IMG/VR virus record: IMGVR_UViG_3300031772_000088
Span: 1-40,916 of that record
Strand: one strand, 5' to 3'
DNA length: 40,916 nucleotides
From: a virus
Positions 15,809-24,993 of the stretch are shown here, one piece after another. A program made the translations under genes and the position numbers. The notes under the pieces are model-generated. The model made no database searches and was not told the origin of the DNA. It worked only from the letters and a program-made list of their open reading frames with translations. Within the stretch, counting starts at the first letter, position 1. Every line of letters begins with the position of its first letter.

Positions 15809-18016
15809 ATGACCATCCGAGCTGGAGACTTCCGGAAGAAGCACCCCGAAGGCCACAACATCGGCCGGGACTTCGCTGATGGCGGATTCCCTCAGGGTCT
15901 CCACGTCGGCATCCTGGTACGGATCGACGAGTTCGCCATGAAGGGGGACGTGAAGGTTCTGACCCGAGGTGGGCAGATTGTCCCCGAAGTGGACCTGACC
16001 GTCGCGATGTGTGGCCCACGTTCCTTCTGGGGTGGGGTTCCGGAAATCAACTCGATAGTCGTCTTGGCCTACCGCCAGCGGAAGCGGAAGGTCTTCGAGC
16101 CCATGGTGCTGACCTACATCCCTGTAGGGAACAAAGGGGGGATGCGCTTCGACCCGTGGTCACCCACGGACCCGAAGGATGTCCCCACGGACCCGGCGGC
16201 TCGGGAGACCTACGACAAGTTCATCGGGCGTACGATCCGGCAGAAGAAGATGAAGCTGAAGCCAGGCAACGTCGGAGGGATGTCCTCCGATGGGGCGGAG
16301 TTCCTGCTCGCCAAGGATGTTCGGATGACGAACAGAGCGGGTGACCTCATCGAACTTCGGGACGCAGAGCGTACCCTGGTCACCCAGGCCATCCACCGGT
16401 TCGACTCAACGGCGGGCTGCGTGTACTACTCTGGCCCCGTTCGCCGTGGGGAAATGTACCTCCCCTCTGACATCTTCAGCAAGGGCCGAACCCTCAAGAC
16501 TGAAAAGGACCGCTATTTTGGGGCCGACGAACTGAAGGCTCTTGGACCGGGCGACCCTGGGTCCCCGACCAAGTTCGCCAACTCGGATGGGGTCGTGCTC
16601 GACTTTTTCAACGACTTCGCGACCTACCCCCCCACGACGTACTCGAACGGAAAGAAGGTCTTCTACCCCTCGACCGTTTTCGGGACGAGCATCGAAGACG
16701 GAGAGAACGGGGCGGGGTTCCCGTTCACAGAAGACAGAATGGAGATGATCCACGACACGGATCTCATCCAGGATGTCCTACATGAGATCGACGGGTTTTC
16801 CCTCGTGTCTCCTGGGAGCATCGCACGGCGACGTGTTTACATCGAGCGTGTCTATGGGACGGTCATCGGGAATGATGCCCACTCGTCGCAAGGAATGCGT
16901 GTCTACGGCAAGGTCGTCCGACCCGAGCTGTGGTCTGCCTTTCGTGCAGATGGTGAGGGGACGTTCGCTATGGGGGAGGTGGAGCGAGCCGCCAAAGGGG
17001 ACACGGAGACCCTCACCGCTGCGGCGGCCTTCCTCTTCCGCATCTGGTGCCCGTATGGGGCTTCGGACGACAACGCCTTCTCGGTGGCTATCGAGAAACA
17101 GGGGAAAGTCTACCTGCACGTCCCCAAGCCCACGTCCGAGCGGTACCTGGACGACTCCGGGGTCTCGATGGAAGCAAACCTTCTCGGGGCCCTCAAGCTT
17201 TACATCGGGGCCTCGAACAACAACAACACGAGCATTCAAGCCAGCTTGGCTGGTGGGATCGTCGCCGACATCGGTCGAAACAAGGACACGGGCAACTGCC
17301 TCGATTTGACGTTCCACGGCAGCGTCAATTCCACGTACAGCGGTATTGACGGTGAGGTCGGGTACGCGAAGTTCGATAATATCCAGGCCAGCTACGGGAT
17401 AGCGACGGGCGGGGATATGATCGAATCCATTGGAGGGGCCAAGATCACGACGGTCAACGGCGGCCTGACCCAACAGGCAGACCGAATGAGCATCCAGGTT
17501 TTTCAGGGGCTCGGGATGAACCTCGGCCAGCTTGACGTGCTGGTGGCGCAGAAGAGCCAGTACAACTACGCCCTCGGCGTCCTGGAGACCGTCGTTGCTA
17601 TCGGGAAGGTCACCACCGTCCTGCTGGGAGGCCAGATCACGACCATCGCGGCTGGAGGGGAGCTTACGAACATCGGAGCCGGTGGTTCCGTCACGAACGT
17701 CGGAGCCGGGGGCTACGTGGTGAACGTAGCCGGAGGTGTCGTCTCCTTGGCTGCTGCCGCTGGAGCGGTGACCCTGACGGCGGGGCTGGCCATGAGTATG
17801 ACGGCCGGGCTCACGATGAGCCTCACGGCTGGACTGGGGATCGTCATCTCGGCCCCTGGGTTCGTCTCCATCACCTCCCCCCTCATCACCCTTGGCGGGC
17901 CCTCTGCGGTTCTCGGGGTCTGCCGTGGAATCCCTAGCCTCCCGCCCGGAACGCCCACCCTGGATCTGATCACGGGCACCCCACTTTTCGGGGCGCTCCT
18001 CGTGCTCTCGAACTGA
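15809..18016 (+). CDS. Baseplate central spike protein (OB-fold plus beta-helix)
   Basis: A 735-aa protein. Residues 25-110 look like an OB-fold of the gp5/gpV/VgrG type (GLHVGILVRIDEF, then VKVLTRGGQIVPEVDLTVAM, GVPEINSIVVLAYRQ). The middle third has spike-associated features (SDGAEFLLAKDVRM, GDLIELRDAERTLVTQAIHR), comparable to spike beta-prism starts, and a large inserted region. From about residue 600 the chain becomes a repetitive run of Gly, Ala, Val, Thr and Ile with short alternating strands (TTIAAGGELTNIGAGGSVTN, then VTLTAGLAMSMTAGLTMSLT), typical of a trimeric beta-helix needle. It ends in GLGIVISAPGFVSITSPLIT and a short tail with Pro residues. It would form the membrane-puncturing tip under the hub. 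Its stop overlaps the next start. Confidence 0.8.
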   Translation: MTIRAGDFRKKHPEGHNIGRDFADGGFPQGLHVGILVRIDEFAMKGDVKVLTRGGQIVPEVDLTVAMCGPRSFWGGVPEINSIVVLAYRQRKRKVFEPMVLTYIPVGNKGGMRFDPWSPTDPKDVPTDPAARETYDKFIGRTIRQKKMKLKPGNVGGMSSDGAEFLLAKDVRMTNRAGDLIELRDAERTLVTQAIHRFDSTAGCVYYSGPVRRGEMYLPSDIFSKGRTLKTEKDRYFGADELKALGPGDPGSPTKFANSDGVVLDFFNDFATYPPTTYSNGKKVFYPSTVFGTSIEDGENGAGFPFTEDRMEMIHDTDLIQDVLHEIDGFSLVSPGSIARRRVYIERVYGTVIGNDAHSSQGMRVYGKVVRPELWSAFRADGEGTFAMGEVERAAKGDTETLTAAAAFLFRIWCPYGASDDNAFSVAIEKQGKVYLHVPKPTSERYLDDSGVSMEANLLGALKLYIGASNNNNTSIQASLAGGIVADIGRNKDTGNCLDLTFHGSVNSTYSGIDGEVGYAKFDNIQASYGIATGGDMIESIGGAKITTVNGGLTQQADRMSIQVFQGLGMNLGQLDVLVAQKSQYNYALGVLETVVAIGKVTTVLLGGQITTIAAGGELTNIGAGGSVTNVGAGGYVVNVAGGVVSLAAAAGAVTLTAGLAMSMTAGLTMSLTAGLGIVISAPGFVSITSPLITLGGPSAVLGVCRGIPSLPPGTPTLDLITGTPLFGALLVLSN

Positions 18017-18585
18017 TGCCTCTCGCTCCACCGGCCATCGCCCTGACGTTGGGGACGAACCTGCTCGCCACGGGGCATCTCGGGCTGGCCATGCCGAAGT
18101 TTGCTGGGGCTACGGCTCTTGGTGTCTCGCTCTGGGCCACCAAGGCCACGGTTTCCGTGACAGGGGCTGGGGCTGCTGGTACGGGGATCGCCACGCTCCC
18201 GCTGCTCGTCCCACAGCCGCTGCTCCTGGTGAACCTCCAGACGAGCTTCCTCACGTTCGGGGTCACGGGCTTCTTCAGTCCCCTGACCGCTCTCGGACTG
18301 GCGAATGGTCTATCGTTGTCCTTGGTGCAGGGCATTATTTTTGCGACTGTCGTGGGTGTCGGCAGCGGAGCCGGTGTAGCAAAGGTCGTCTCACCTCCAG
18401 CGTATCTGGCCTTCCAGGAGGCGTACGCGAGTTTCGGGATGGTCGGACCAGGAGCGATCAAGATGGCTCTTGCTCTTGGGGCGACCTTCGACAAGACCTT
18501 CGCTGCTTTTTCGATACCCATTCCAATCGTAGGCCCGGCTGGACCGGCCCCCGGTGTCGGAACAGGCACTGGCAAAATCATATGA
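18016..18585 (+). CDS. Hydrophobic three-repeat protein, possible spike cap
   Basis: A 189-aa protein with almost no charge until late in the chain, rich in Gly, Ala, Leu and Val. It is made of three diverged repeats: about 15-77, 78-136 and 137-189. Each begins with a Phe/Leu-x-x-x-Gly-x-x-Gly helix (ATGHLGLAMPKFAGATALG; TFGVTGFFSPLTALGLANG; SFGMVGPGAIKMALALG) and ends with a Gly-rich turn and hairpin (VTGAGAAGTGIATLP; VVGVGSGAGVAKVV; APGVGTGTGKII). A single chain with three-fold internal symmetry next to a trimeric spike recalls PAAR proteins, which cap spike trimers, though no PAAR motif or metal ligands are present. It could also be a membrane-active or spike-adaptor protein. It is coupled to the spike gene by TGATG. 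Confidence 0.6.
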   Translation: MPLAPPAIALTLGTNLLATGHLGLAMPKFAGATALGVSLWATKATVSVTGAGAAGTGIATLPLLVPQPLLLVNLQTSFLTFGVTGFFSPLTALGLANGLSLSLVQGIIFATVVGVGSGAGVAKVVSPPAYLAFQEAYASFGMVGPGAIKMALALGATFDKTFAAFSIPIPIVGPAGPAPGVGTGTGKII

Positions 18586-18597
18586 GAGAGGTCACCT

Positions 18598-21500
18598 GTG
18601 GGTCTGTCGATTAAGGGCTACGTCCTCGAACCACCCCGTGTAGGGCAATCGAACTCCCCGTTCACGTTCACGCCGAACGATGAGGTCGCCAATTCTGGGA
18701 CATTCAACGCCTACTACACGCCCGGCTCGGAGACCGTTTCGAGGTCGGACTACTGCACGGTCGTCCAGACTGAGGGGCTGCTTGTCAACGCCGCCTTTGG
18801 GTGGACCAAGAACGAGGGCGGGACGTTCACCACGTCCACCGTCCGGCGGTTCGACTACGACTCCCTGGCGGGGCACTTCAAGCCCCTCCCAGGGGCTCCA
18901 CCGGACGCTGTGGGTGTCCTGGACACCACGGCGAACACGACACGGCTGAAGGTCGTTCCTCCCATCGGAGTGCTCGTGGCGGCCCCTTTCAGGCTCTCGG
19001 TGGGTACTGGATCGGGCACGACCCTCCTGACGAGCTTGGTCCTCACGTTCGGGGCTCCGGTTGTCGGGACCGTGGAGATCCTTTCGACCACCGGGGAGCT
19101 GAACTGGAACCCCGCAGACATCACGACGTACCTGGGGCAGACGGTACACTTCCAGCGGCAGTCCTACTTCGCCTTCTCCGATTCCACGGGTCTCCTGGGG
19201 CTCGCTCAAGCCCCCTTTCTGCTCCTCAACCCCATTCCTGGCACCGGGCAGTACCCTCGGGTTCGCTTCGGGTTCGGGTTCTACCTGACGCCCATCCAGG
19301 TCGCCACCGAGGGCGGGTTCTCCCCCAACCCCGTGGCAGGGACGGTCGAGTGGGCTCTCTCGACCGGACGGCTGAAGTTCAACTCCGGGGACGTGATCGC
19401 CAACACGGGGAAGCCCGTCTACTACGATGGCGTTTTGTTCTCCTGGAAGCAGATCCTTCCCACGCAGTTTGGGGGTCTGGTTACCGCTCCGTTGCCGCTT
19501 GTTCCGATCCCGCCTCCAGGTGGGGACATCATCTTCAGGCTCGTATCGGGCTACCAGTTCCCCGCTGTTCGACGGGTTACGGTCTTCGACGCGGGTACGG
19601 CTGGAGAGGTGCAGGTCAGGACGGACGGGGCGGTCGGGTTCTCGACCACGGACCAGGCTACGTACGGTGCCGCTTCGGTCTCGGTCTACATCGGCGACCT
19701 GCCCATCGAACGTGGGGTCTCGATGCGGTTTTTCCGCAGCCCCGTCAACCTCAACGGACTCGACCCGACGGTCAAGGACGTGTCCGCGATCTACTCGACG
19801 ACGGGCGCCATCTGGGCGAACCCGATCATCGAGGTGCCGTACGTCTTGCTGCCGACGACTCCGCTTCAAGACCCCGGCTACCCCCTCGTGGTCAAGGTGG
19901 AGCAGGGCACGGGCTCCTTCACGGGAACGCTTCCCGACCTTGGTGGGGTCGCGCCTCCGGTGGGTCTTGGGTACATCCTCGACTACGAAGCCCGGCAGCT
20001 CTACTACGCTCGAAGGCAGGTCAACCAGATCCAGACCTTCGGGCAACCTGGCGGGACGCTTCAGCTTCAGAACATCCCGGTTCGACCCGAGAACCTGCTC
20101 TTGGAGGTCGAGTCCTCTCCTGGAACGGGCATCTTCACGCCCTTGGTGCAAGGGCAGTCGATGCTGTTCGACAAGAACCCAGGCATCATCACCCTGACCT
20201 CTCAGACCGGCACCCTGGTCATCCAGAGCACGGCGGCGTCTTTCGTCGGCACGTTGCTGACCGACCCCTCGGTCGATTTCTTGGTAGCTGGCGTTCAACC
20301 GGGCCACCAGCTTGTCGTTCCGGCTGGCCCGGCAGCGGGCGTCTTCACCATCGTCGCTCGAACGGCGACCACGCTGACGACGGACCTTCCCGCCCCCGGA
20401 GTGGGAAGTGACTTCGCGTACGAGGTCCGGACAGCCCCCGAAGTCATCGCGGATCGGTACTTCCAGGAGATCGTTCCCGTCGATCCCAACACGAAGGTCG
20501 AGCGGATCCGGGCCCTCGGGGCCAGCCAGAACTCTACCACCGTCTACGTGGGCGGTGCTCCTGGGCAGTTCCTGTCCGCGACCACCCTCGTGGATACCCT
20601 GGCAGACTTCGTGACGGCTGGCGTCCAGGCGGGGGACACGGTGCTCCTCACCTCGGGCCCGGATACCGGCAGCTACCGGACGGTCACGATCGTGGACACC
20701 ACCACGCTCACCGTGGATCGGGACTTCACGTCTTTCCCGAGCGCCAACTACCAGATCGAGCGTCGTCGTCGCATCCCGAAGGTGATGATCCCTCGCAGCC
20801 GAGTCAGGCTGGGGCTGACCACGTTCGCCATATTGGTGCAGAAGCCAGACAACCCTTCCTTCACGGCTCCGGCCCTTCTCCCTGCGGGAACCGTCGAGGT
20901 CAGCCTCCAGACGGGAGACCTCAACTTCTCGCAGGCGGACGTGCTGCTGGGAGTTCCTGCCTTCTGGGGGCTTACCCTTCGGCTTCAACTGGACTACCGG
21001 ATCAGCAAAGACCTGGGGTTCATCGAGCTGATCGAGCGGCTGCTCACGAACGACGAGATGTACGTGACGTACAAGCCGGTGACCTCCGACGGCGTGTTGC
21101 CGCCCGTGACGGAGCACATCGGGTTCCTGATCCGGAAAGAGCTGACGCAGCCTTGGCCTCGTCCGACGCAGACCAATCAGGTGCCGTTCAACCCAGCCGG
21201 GCGAACCGTCGCGGCGAATCCGGCTCCGGCCGTTTTCCGTGGGGGCCGACCTCAGGACGACACCCAGATCGGCATCAACCTAGCCACCTCCACCGTCACG
21301 TTCCTTCCGAACGTGGGCTTCATGACGGATGCGTTGCCTTCAGGCTCTGCGGTCGAAGTCGATGAGCGGATCCTGGTGGACTACTACGTCTTCGAAGCGG
21401 TCGGCGGGGAGAAGTCGTTCACGGTTCTTCAGCCACCGATCTTTGCCGCTCAGGTGATCCTGCACCTGGCATCGCCTGCTTTTATCCTGCTTGGAGACCA

Positions 21501-24500
21501 AACAGCGGTCTTTCCGGCGAACTACTTGCTGCGGGTCGAGCAGCAACAGGTGTACCTGATTGGCTCGTCGGTCTACGACCCCCTGGCGGACACGACGCTC
21601 ATCACGTTGGCCTACGGGGCCACCTTCCAAGACGACTTCACGAACCCGAAGTTGTACCTCAGTTCGGGGCCGATCCCGCTGAACCCGGTCTTCCCGACAC
21701 CGTCCTACTTCTCGACGGAGATCGCGTCCTTCGGAGCTGTGCCCCGAGGGATGAACGTCTTCACTCTCCCTGGGGACGCGACCCTTCAGTATCCGAAGGG
21801 CACGGTGGTGCTCTTCACCAACTCCGCCACCTACTACGACCTGTATGTGGTCTCGGGGGCGACCTTCAAGGATGGGGTCACGTCGATCATCCTTCAGCAG
21901 AATGTCCGCCAGCAGTACATGACGGGCACCACGGTTCTGAAGCGTTCCATCCGGCCCATCTTGGAGGATGGGGTGACGCAAGCTCAGCTTCGTTCGATCC
22001 CGATTCTGGAACAAGGGGTCATCCTGTTCCGCCGTGTGACGGGACAGCCCGGGGTCATCATGGTCACCCCCGACGAGTACACGCTCGATGGGGGCGGGGC
22101 CTTGACCTACACGCCCCCGCTTCAGCCGAACGAGTCCATCGACATCTTCTACACGAGCTACCGGATCGCCCAGGCGGGCACTCGGATCCGAGCCTCCTAC
22201 ACCTCGCTGACGGTTCCTTCGGACTCGAACGGACTGCTGGGGCAGATCCTCAAGGCGGACTACTCAATCTTCGCTGGGGACTCGTTCTACTACCGGGTCG
22301 AGACACTGACGAACTTCTCGGCCGAAGTTCTGGAGACTCTCCAGGCCAGTGCCCAGAGCAGCTCTCCTTCGAGCGGCCCGACGACCTCGAACGCTTCGAC
22401 TCCTACGCTCTTTCAGCAAGGTCGGGAGTCCCTCTTCTTCACTGAGGGGCACACGGCGAACGTGGACTACGTCAGCCGTCAGTACCTCAAGTTCTTCAAC
22501 GACAACACGCACCGACTCGAAGACGTTCTTCAAGACGAGGATGGCCGCTACATCGGGGACACGAACGGGCGGTTCCGTTTCGACGGTAAGATCGGCAACC
22601 CCGTCCGAACGGTCTACTCAGCGGTCACGAACGAGATCGACGACACGTTCAAGATCTCTGACTTTCCGGTCGTTATCACCTCCATCTTCCCGCTCGTGTT
22701 CACGTACGTTGGGACGTACGTTCAGCTCTACCAGCCCTCGAACTACGGACGGCTCTTCCCGACGGCCAAGGAGCACCTGTCCCTGGTGACCACGGCGGGA
22801 ACCCCTCTCGCCAACACGGGGGATGTGATCGGCGACTTCGGGGCGAAGCCGATGACCTCGTTGCCGGGCACCATCTACCGGCGGTTGCCCCGAGCCCTCG
22901 TTCAGCAACCCGCTGCGGCGGGCTCCACGACGCTCTTCGTAGATAATGCGAGCGGCAGCCCGACGTTCCTTCGGCCTCCTTTCGCGGTGGGCATGAAGGT
23001 GGCCATCTCGAACCGGGACGGCACGGTCATCGTCCCGGATGCGGTGCCGTTGACGGTCACAGCGGTACTCACGGCCCCAGAGCGGATTCAGATGGCCGGT
23101 TTGCCGTTCGTTCCCGCAGGGGCGACGGTCTTCCTCTCGACCAAGGACACGGTCTACCAGAAGCTCTACCGGCAGGGCTTCGACATGGCGGTCAACACGG
23201 ACGCGGGGCAGCTCGTGTTCATCAAGCCCTACCCGCCTCTGGACGGCTCAGTTCCAATCATCCCGGCAGAACTGCGTATCAACCCGCCAGGCCCTGGGGA
23301 AGTCTTGCAGATGGACTACGTGGGGGTCTCGAATCTGGCCACGGCTGCCTTCAAGTTCCCGGCTCTCGTGGGCGAGATCGGGTCGGACTGCAATGACCAG
23401 GGCATCCCCATCCTCAGCCCGATCCAGGCACAGGAAATCCTGGCCAACCAAGCGGAGACGGCAGTGGACGCGGCAGTGAACGGGAGCACGACCTCTCCGA
23501 CCACGCTCTCCGGGATGACCTTGGACGGAACGGGCACGGTCCTGACCTACACGGGGCCTTTCCCGATTCCGCTCCCGCAGGTCTACGACCTCGTGCAGTT
23601 CACGACGGGGCCGAATGCCGGTACGGGGTATCGCCGCATCAGCGTTGTGGGCCCCACCTCGGTCACGGTGGACTCCGCCTTCCCGTCCCCTGGCGTGGGT
23701 GGTGATGCGGTCATCACGGCCACGAACAACGTGGGGCCTGTGTCGGCGGCGACCTTCCCCCTAGCGAATGTCCTCGACGACCCGGCTCTCAGCCCGCTCA
23801 TCAAGGTCGGCTTTACGGTCATCCTGACCACGGGGGCGAATGCGGGCGTTCGGCGGCAGGTCACGGCGATCCTGAGCCCGACTCAGCTTCAACTCAACTC
23901 CGGGGTTCCGTTCTTGGTGCCAACAAGCTATCGGGTATCTGACCACCTCAACACCTTCTCGAACACGCTCCCCATTTACCCTTCCGTGTTCACGCAACAG
24001 AGCGTTCTGCTCACGAACGACCATGATGTGATGCCTGCGGTCGCGGACTCGGTGGTGCTGGCCATCACCCGCTTCTTCGAGGGAGATGCTTTCCCTCCAG
24101 GGACAGACGGGGTGCTCTCTGACCTTCTGACCCCAGCCTCGAACCCGGGTACGGTCGCGGCGGCTATCCTGACGGATGCAGGGCAGGACTTCGTGACGGC
24201 CGGAGTCAACGCGACCCACTTCGTCTACATCGAGGTCGGTGGGAATGCTCAGTTCTACGCCATCCAGTCGGTTGATAGCCCGACGCAGATCACGGTCACG
24301 ACGCCTTTCCCCGTCGCTGGGATCGTCTCGTACCGGGTGGTCAAGGCATTCGGAGTCGGAGCCCAGGCAATCCAGGATCTCTTCACCATCCGAGCCGATG
24401 CTCAAGCTTGGGTGCAAGGATGTAATGCGTGGACGGCGTTGCTTGCGACCTCCACGTCCGTCTACGTGCCCCCGGGCATCGTGGACCCCCTCATCTACGC

Positions 24501-24777
24501 GAACCCGTGGACTGCTCTGACCTTCTTTCAGCGGTTGGCGGCGTTGGCCGTCCGACTGGCGGCCATCACGGGGCCGACCGGTCCCATCCCTCTCGTGACG
24601 GCCATCGTGAAAACGAGAGACAAGCTCTACGACAAGAGGTATGCCTGGATCGACGCACGGACCAACGTACAGACGGGCAGCCTGTACGTCATCCAACGAG
24701 CGGTCGCTGACCGAGCTACGGCGACCGCGAAGCTCTACAACGACCTCCTGAAGATTCTCTCTGTCCAGACGGTGTGA
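18598..24777 (+). CDS. Giant multidomain beta-rich tail/baseplate protein
   Basis: A 2059-aa protein from GTG 18598, preceded by AGAGAGG. No single family is recognised. It is strand-rich with few charges and contains two families of internal repeats. The first is GTVExxxxTGxLxF followed by an Asp-x turn, at residues about 154, 245, 333 and 763 (for example GTVEILSTTGELNWNPADIT and GTVEVSLQTGDLNFSQADV). The second is the FVTAGV domain, five copies at 547-611, 661-721, 1636-1709, 1722-1782 and 1855-1918. The last 120 residues are helical (FFQRLAALAVRLAAI, then RAVADRATATAKLYNDLL) and could bind the baseplate or trimerise. Its place between spike and wedge genes suggests a peripheral baseplate or short-fibre role. 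Its length and modularity are typical of large-genome phages. Confidence 0.55.
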   Translation: MGLSIKGYVLEPPRVGQSNSPFTFTPNDEVANSGTFNAYYTPGSETVSRSDYCTVVQTEGLLVNAAFGWTKNEGGTFTTSTVRRFDYDSLAGHFKPLPGAPPDAVGVLDTTANTTRLKVVPPIGVLVAAPFRLSVGTGSGTTLLTSLVLTFGAPVVGTVEILSTTGELNWNPADITTYLGQTVHFQRQSYFAFSDSTGLLGLAQAPFLLLNPIPGTGQYPRVRFGFGFYLTPIQVATEGGFSPNPVAGTVEWALSTGRLKFNSGDVIANTGKPVYYDGVLFSWKQILPTQFGGLVTAPLPLVPIPPPGGDIIFRLVSGYQFPAVRRVTVFDAGTAGEVQVRTDGAVGFSTTDQATYGAASVSVYIGDLPIERGVSMRFFRSPVNLNGLDPTVKDVSAIYSTTGAIWANPIIEVPYVLLPTTPLQDPGYPLVVKVEQGTGSFTGTLPDLGGVAPPVGLGYILDYEARQLYYARRQVNQIQTFGQPGGTLQLQNIPVRPENLLLEVESSPGTGIFTPLVQGQSMLFDKNPGIITLTSQTGTLVIQSTAASFVGTLLTDPSVDFLVAGVQPGHQLVVPAGPAAGVFTIVARTATTLTTDLPAPGVGSDFAYEVRTAPEVIADRYFQEIVPVDPNTKVERIRALGASQNSTTVYVGGAPGQFLSATTLVDTLADFVTAGVQAGDTVLLTSGPDTGSYRTVTIVDTTTLTVDRDFTSFPSANYQIERRRRIPKVMIPRSRVRLGLTTFAILVQKPDNPSFTAPALLPAGTVEVSLQTGDLNFSQADVLLGVPAFWGLTLRLQLDYRISKDLGFIELIERLLTNDEMYVTYKPVTSDGVLPPVTEHIGFLIRKELTQPWPRPTQTNQVPFNPAGRTVAANPAPAVFRGGRPQDDTQIGINLATSTVTFLPNVGFMTDALPSGSAVEVDERILVDYYVFEAVGGEKSFTVLQPPIFAAQVILHLASPAFILLGDQTAVFPANYLLRVEQQQVYLIGSSVYDPLADTTLITLAYGATFQDDFTNPKLYLSSGPIPLNPVFPTPSYFSTEIASFGAVPRGMNVFTLPGDATLQYPKGTVVLFTNSATYYDLYVVSGATFKDGVTSIILQQNVRQQYMTGTTVLKRSIRPILEDGVTQAQLRSIPILEQGVILFRRVTGQPGVIMVTPDEYTLDGGGALTYTPPLQPNESIDIFYTSYRIAQAGTRIRASYTSLTVPSDSNGLLGQILKADYSIFAGDSFYYRVETLTNFSAEVLETLQASAQSSSPSSGPTTSNASTPTLFQQGRESLFFTEGHTANVDYVSRQYLKFFNDNTHRLEDVLQDEDGRYIGDTNGRFRFDGKIGNPVRTVYSAVTNEIDDTFKISDFPVVITSIFPLVFTYVGTYVQLYQPSNYGRLFPTAKEHLSLVTTAGTPLANTGDVIGDFGAKPMTSLPGTIYRRLPRALVQQPAAAGSTTLFVDNASGSPTFLRPPFAVGMKVAISNRDGTVIVPDAVPLTVTAVLTAPERIQMAGLPFVPAGATVFLSTKDTVYQKLYRQGFDMAVNTDAGQLVFIKPYPPLDGSVPIIPAELRINPPGPGEVLQMDYVGVSNLATAAFKFPALVGEIGSDCNDQGIPILSPIQAQEILANQAETAVDAAVNGSTTSPTTLSGMTLDGTGTVLTYTGPFPIPLPQVYDLVQFTTGPNAGTGYRRISVVGPTSVTVDSAFPSPGVGGDAVITATNNVGPVSAATFPLANVLDDPALSPLIKVGFTVILTTGANAGVRRQVTAILSPTQLQLNSGVPFLVPTSYRVSDHLNTFSNTLPIYPSVFTQQSVLLTNDHDVMPAVADSVVLAITRFFEGDAFPPGTDGVLSDLLTPASNPGTVAAAILTDAGQDFVTAGVNATHFVYIEVGGNAQFYAIQSVDSPTQITVTTPFPVAGIVSYRVVKAFGVGAQAIQDLFTIRADAQAWVQGCNAWTALLATSTSVYVPPGIVDPLIYANPWTALTFFQRLAALAVRLAAITGPTGPIPLVTAIVKTRDKLYDKRYAWIDARTNVQTGSLYVIQRAVADRATATAKLYNDLLKILSVQTV
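20236..20430. repeat. FVTAGV domain copy 1
   Basis: Residues 547-611 of the 2059-aa protein, with FLVAGVQPGHQLVV, a Gly-Pro-Ala-Ala-Gly turn, TATTLTTDLP and a closing Tyr-Glu-Val strand. Most similar in layout to the next copy. Confidence 0.7.
20578..20760. repeat. FVTAGV domain copy 2
   Basis: Residues 661-721 of the 2059-aa protein, with the clearest form of the motif: DFVTAGVQAGDTVLLTSG, then GSYRTVTIVDTTTLTVDRDF. Confidence 0.8.
23503..23724. repeat. FVTAGV domain copy 3
   Basis: Residues 1636-1709 of the 2059-aa protein. The opening motif has diverged to VYDLVQFTTGPNAGTGYRRI, but the Gly-x-Asn-Ala-Gly turn and the SVTVDSAFPSPG ending are kept. Confidence 0.6.
23761..23943. repeat. FVTAGV domain copy 4
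   Basis: Residues 1722-1782 of the 2059-aa protein, with LIKVGFTVILTTGANAGVRR and LSPTQLQLNSGVPF. It directly follows copy 3, forming a tandem pair. Confidence 0.65.
24160..24351. repeat. FVTAGV domain copy 5
   Basis: Residues 1855-1918 of the 2059-aa protein, with DFVTAGVNATHFVYIEVGG, then IQSVDSPTQITVTTPFP. The usual Gly-Asp after the motif is replaced by Ala-Thr-His. Confidence 0.75.
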
Positions 24778-24992
24778 TGATGAGCGACGAGACGACCCCT
24801 CCTGAACCCCCCGCCGTCGAAACTGACGCCCCTCCGCCCGAGGAGGCTCCGGAACCGCCACGTTGGGAGTACAAGACGGAGTTTGGAATACATTCCAAAA
24901 TGAGGGACGTGATCGGCAAGACCATCGACGTGACGGTGTCCGAGATCGACAAGCTGAAGCTGAAGCTCGACAAATTGACGTACGGGGCCTGA
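24777..24992 (+). CDS. Small acidic Pro-rich protein with a C-terminal helix
   Basis: About 71 aa. Three start codons follow each other in frame (GTG 24774, ATG 24777, ATG 24780); ATG 24777 overlaps the upstream stop as TGATG and is preferred. The first 28 residues are almost only Pro, Glu, Ala, Thr and Asp (for example APPPEEAPEPP) and must be disordered. The rest, from RWEYKTEFGIH, forms a short strand and an amphipathic helix with regular Leu/Ile and Lys (IDKLKLKLDKL). It may act as a small adaptor or chaperone for the flanking giant proteins. No family is recognised. Confidence 0.65.
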   Translation: MMSDETTPPEPPAVETDAPPPEEAPEPPRWEYKTEFGIHSKMRDVIGKTIDVTVSEIDKLKLKLDKLTYGA

Positions 24993-24993
24993 G

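Noticed and set aside
18801-20411. Plus-strand 536-codon frame inside the 2059-aa gene
   Set aside because: It has no ribosome site, its composition is Arg/Gly/Ser/Pro-rich, and it lies wholly inside a gene with recognisable repeats.
18592-21117. Minus-strand open frame of 841 codons opposite the 2059-aa gene
   Set aside because: Its translation is Arg/Asp/Val-rich low-complexity sequence, as expected opposite a high-GC gene. The plus strand has consistent domains, a ribosome site and operon spacing. The same applies to minus-strand frames at 30155-32584, 6562-8475 and 23761-25431.
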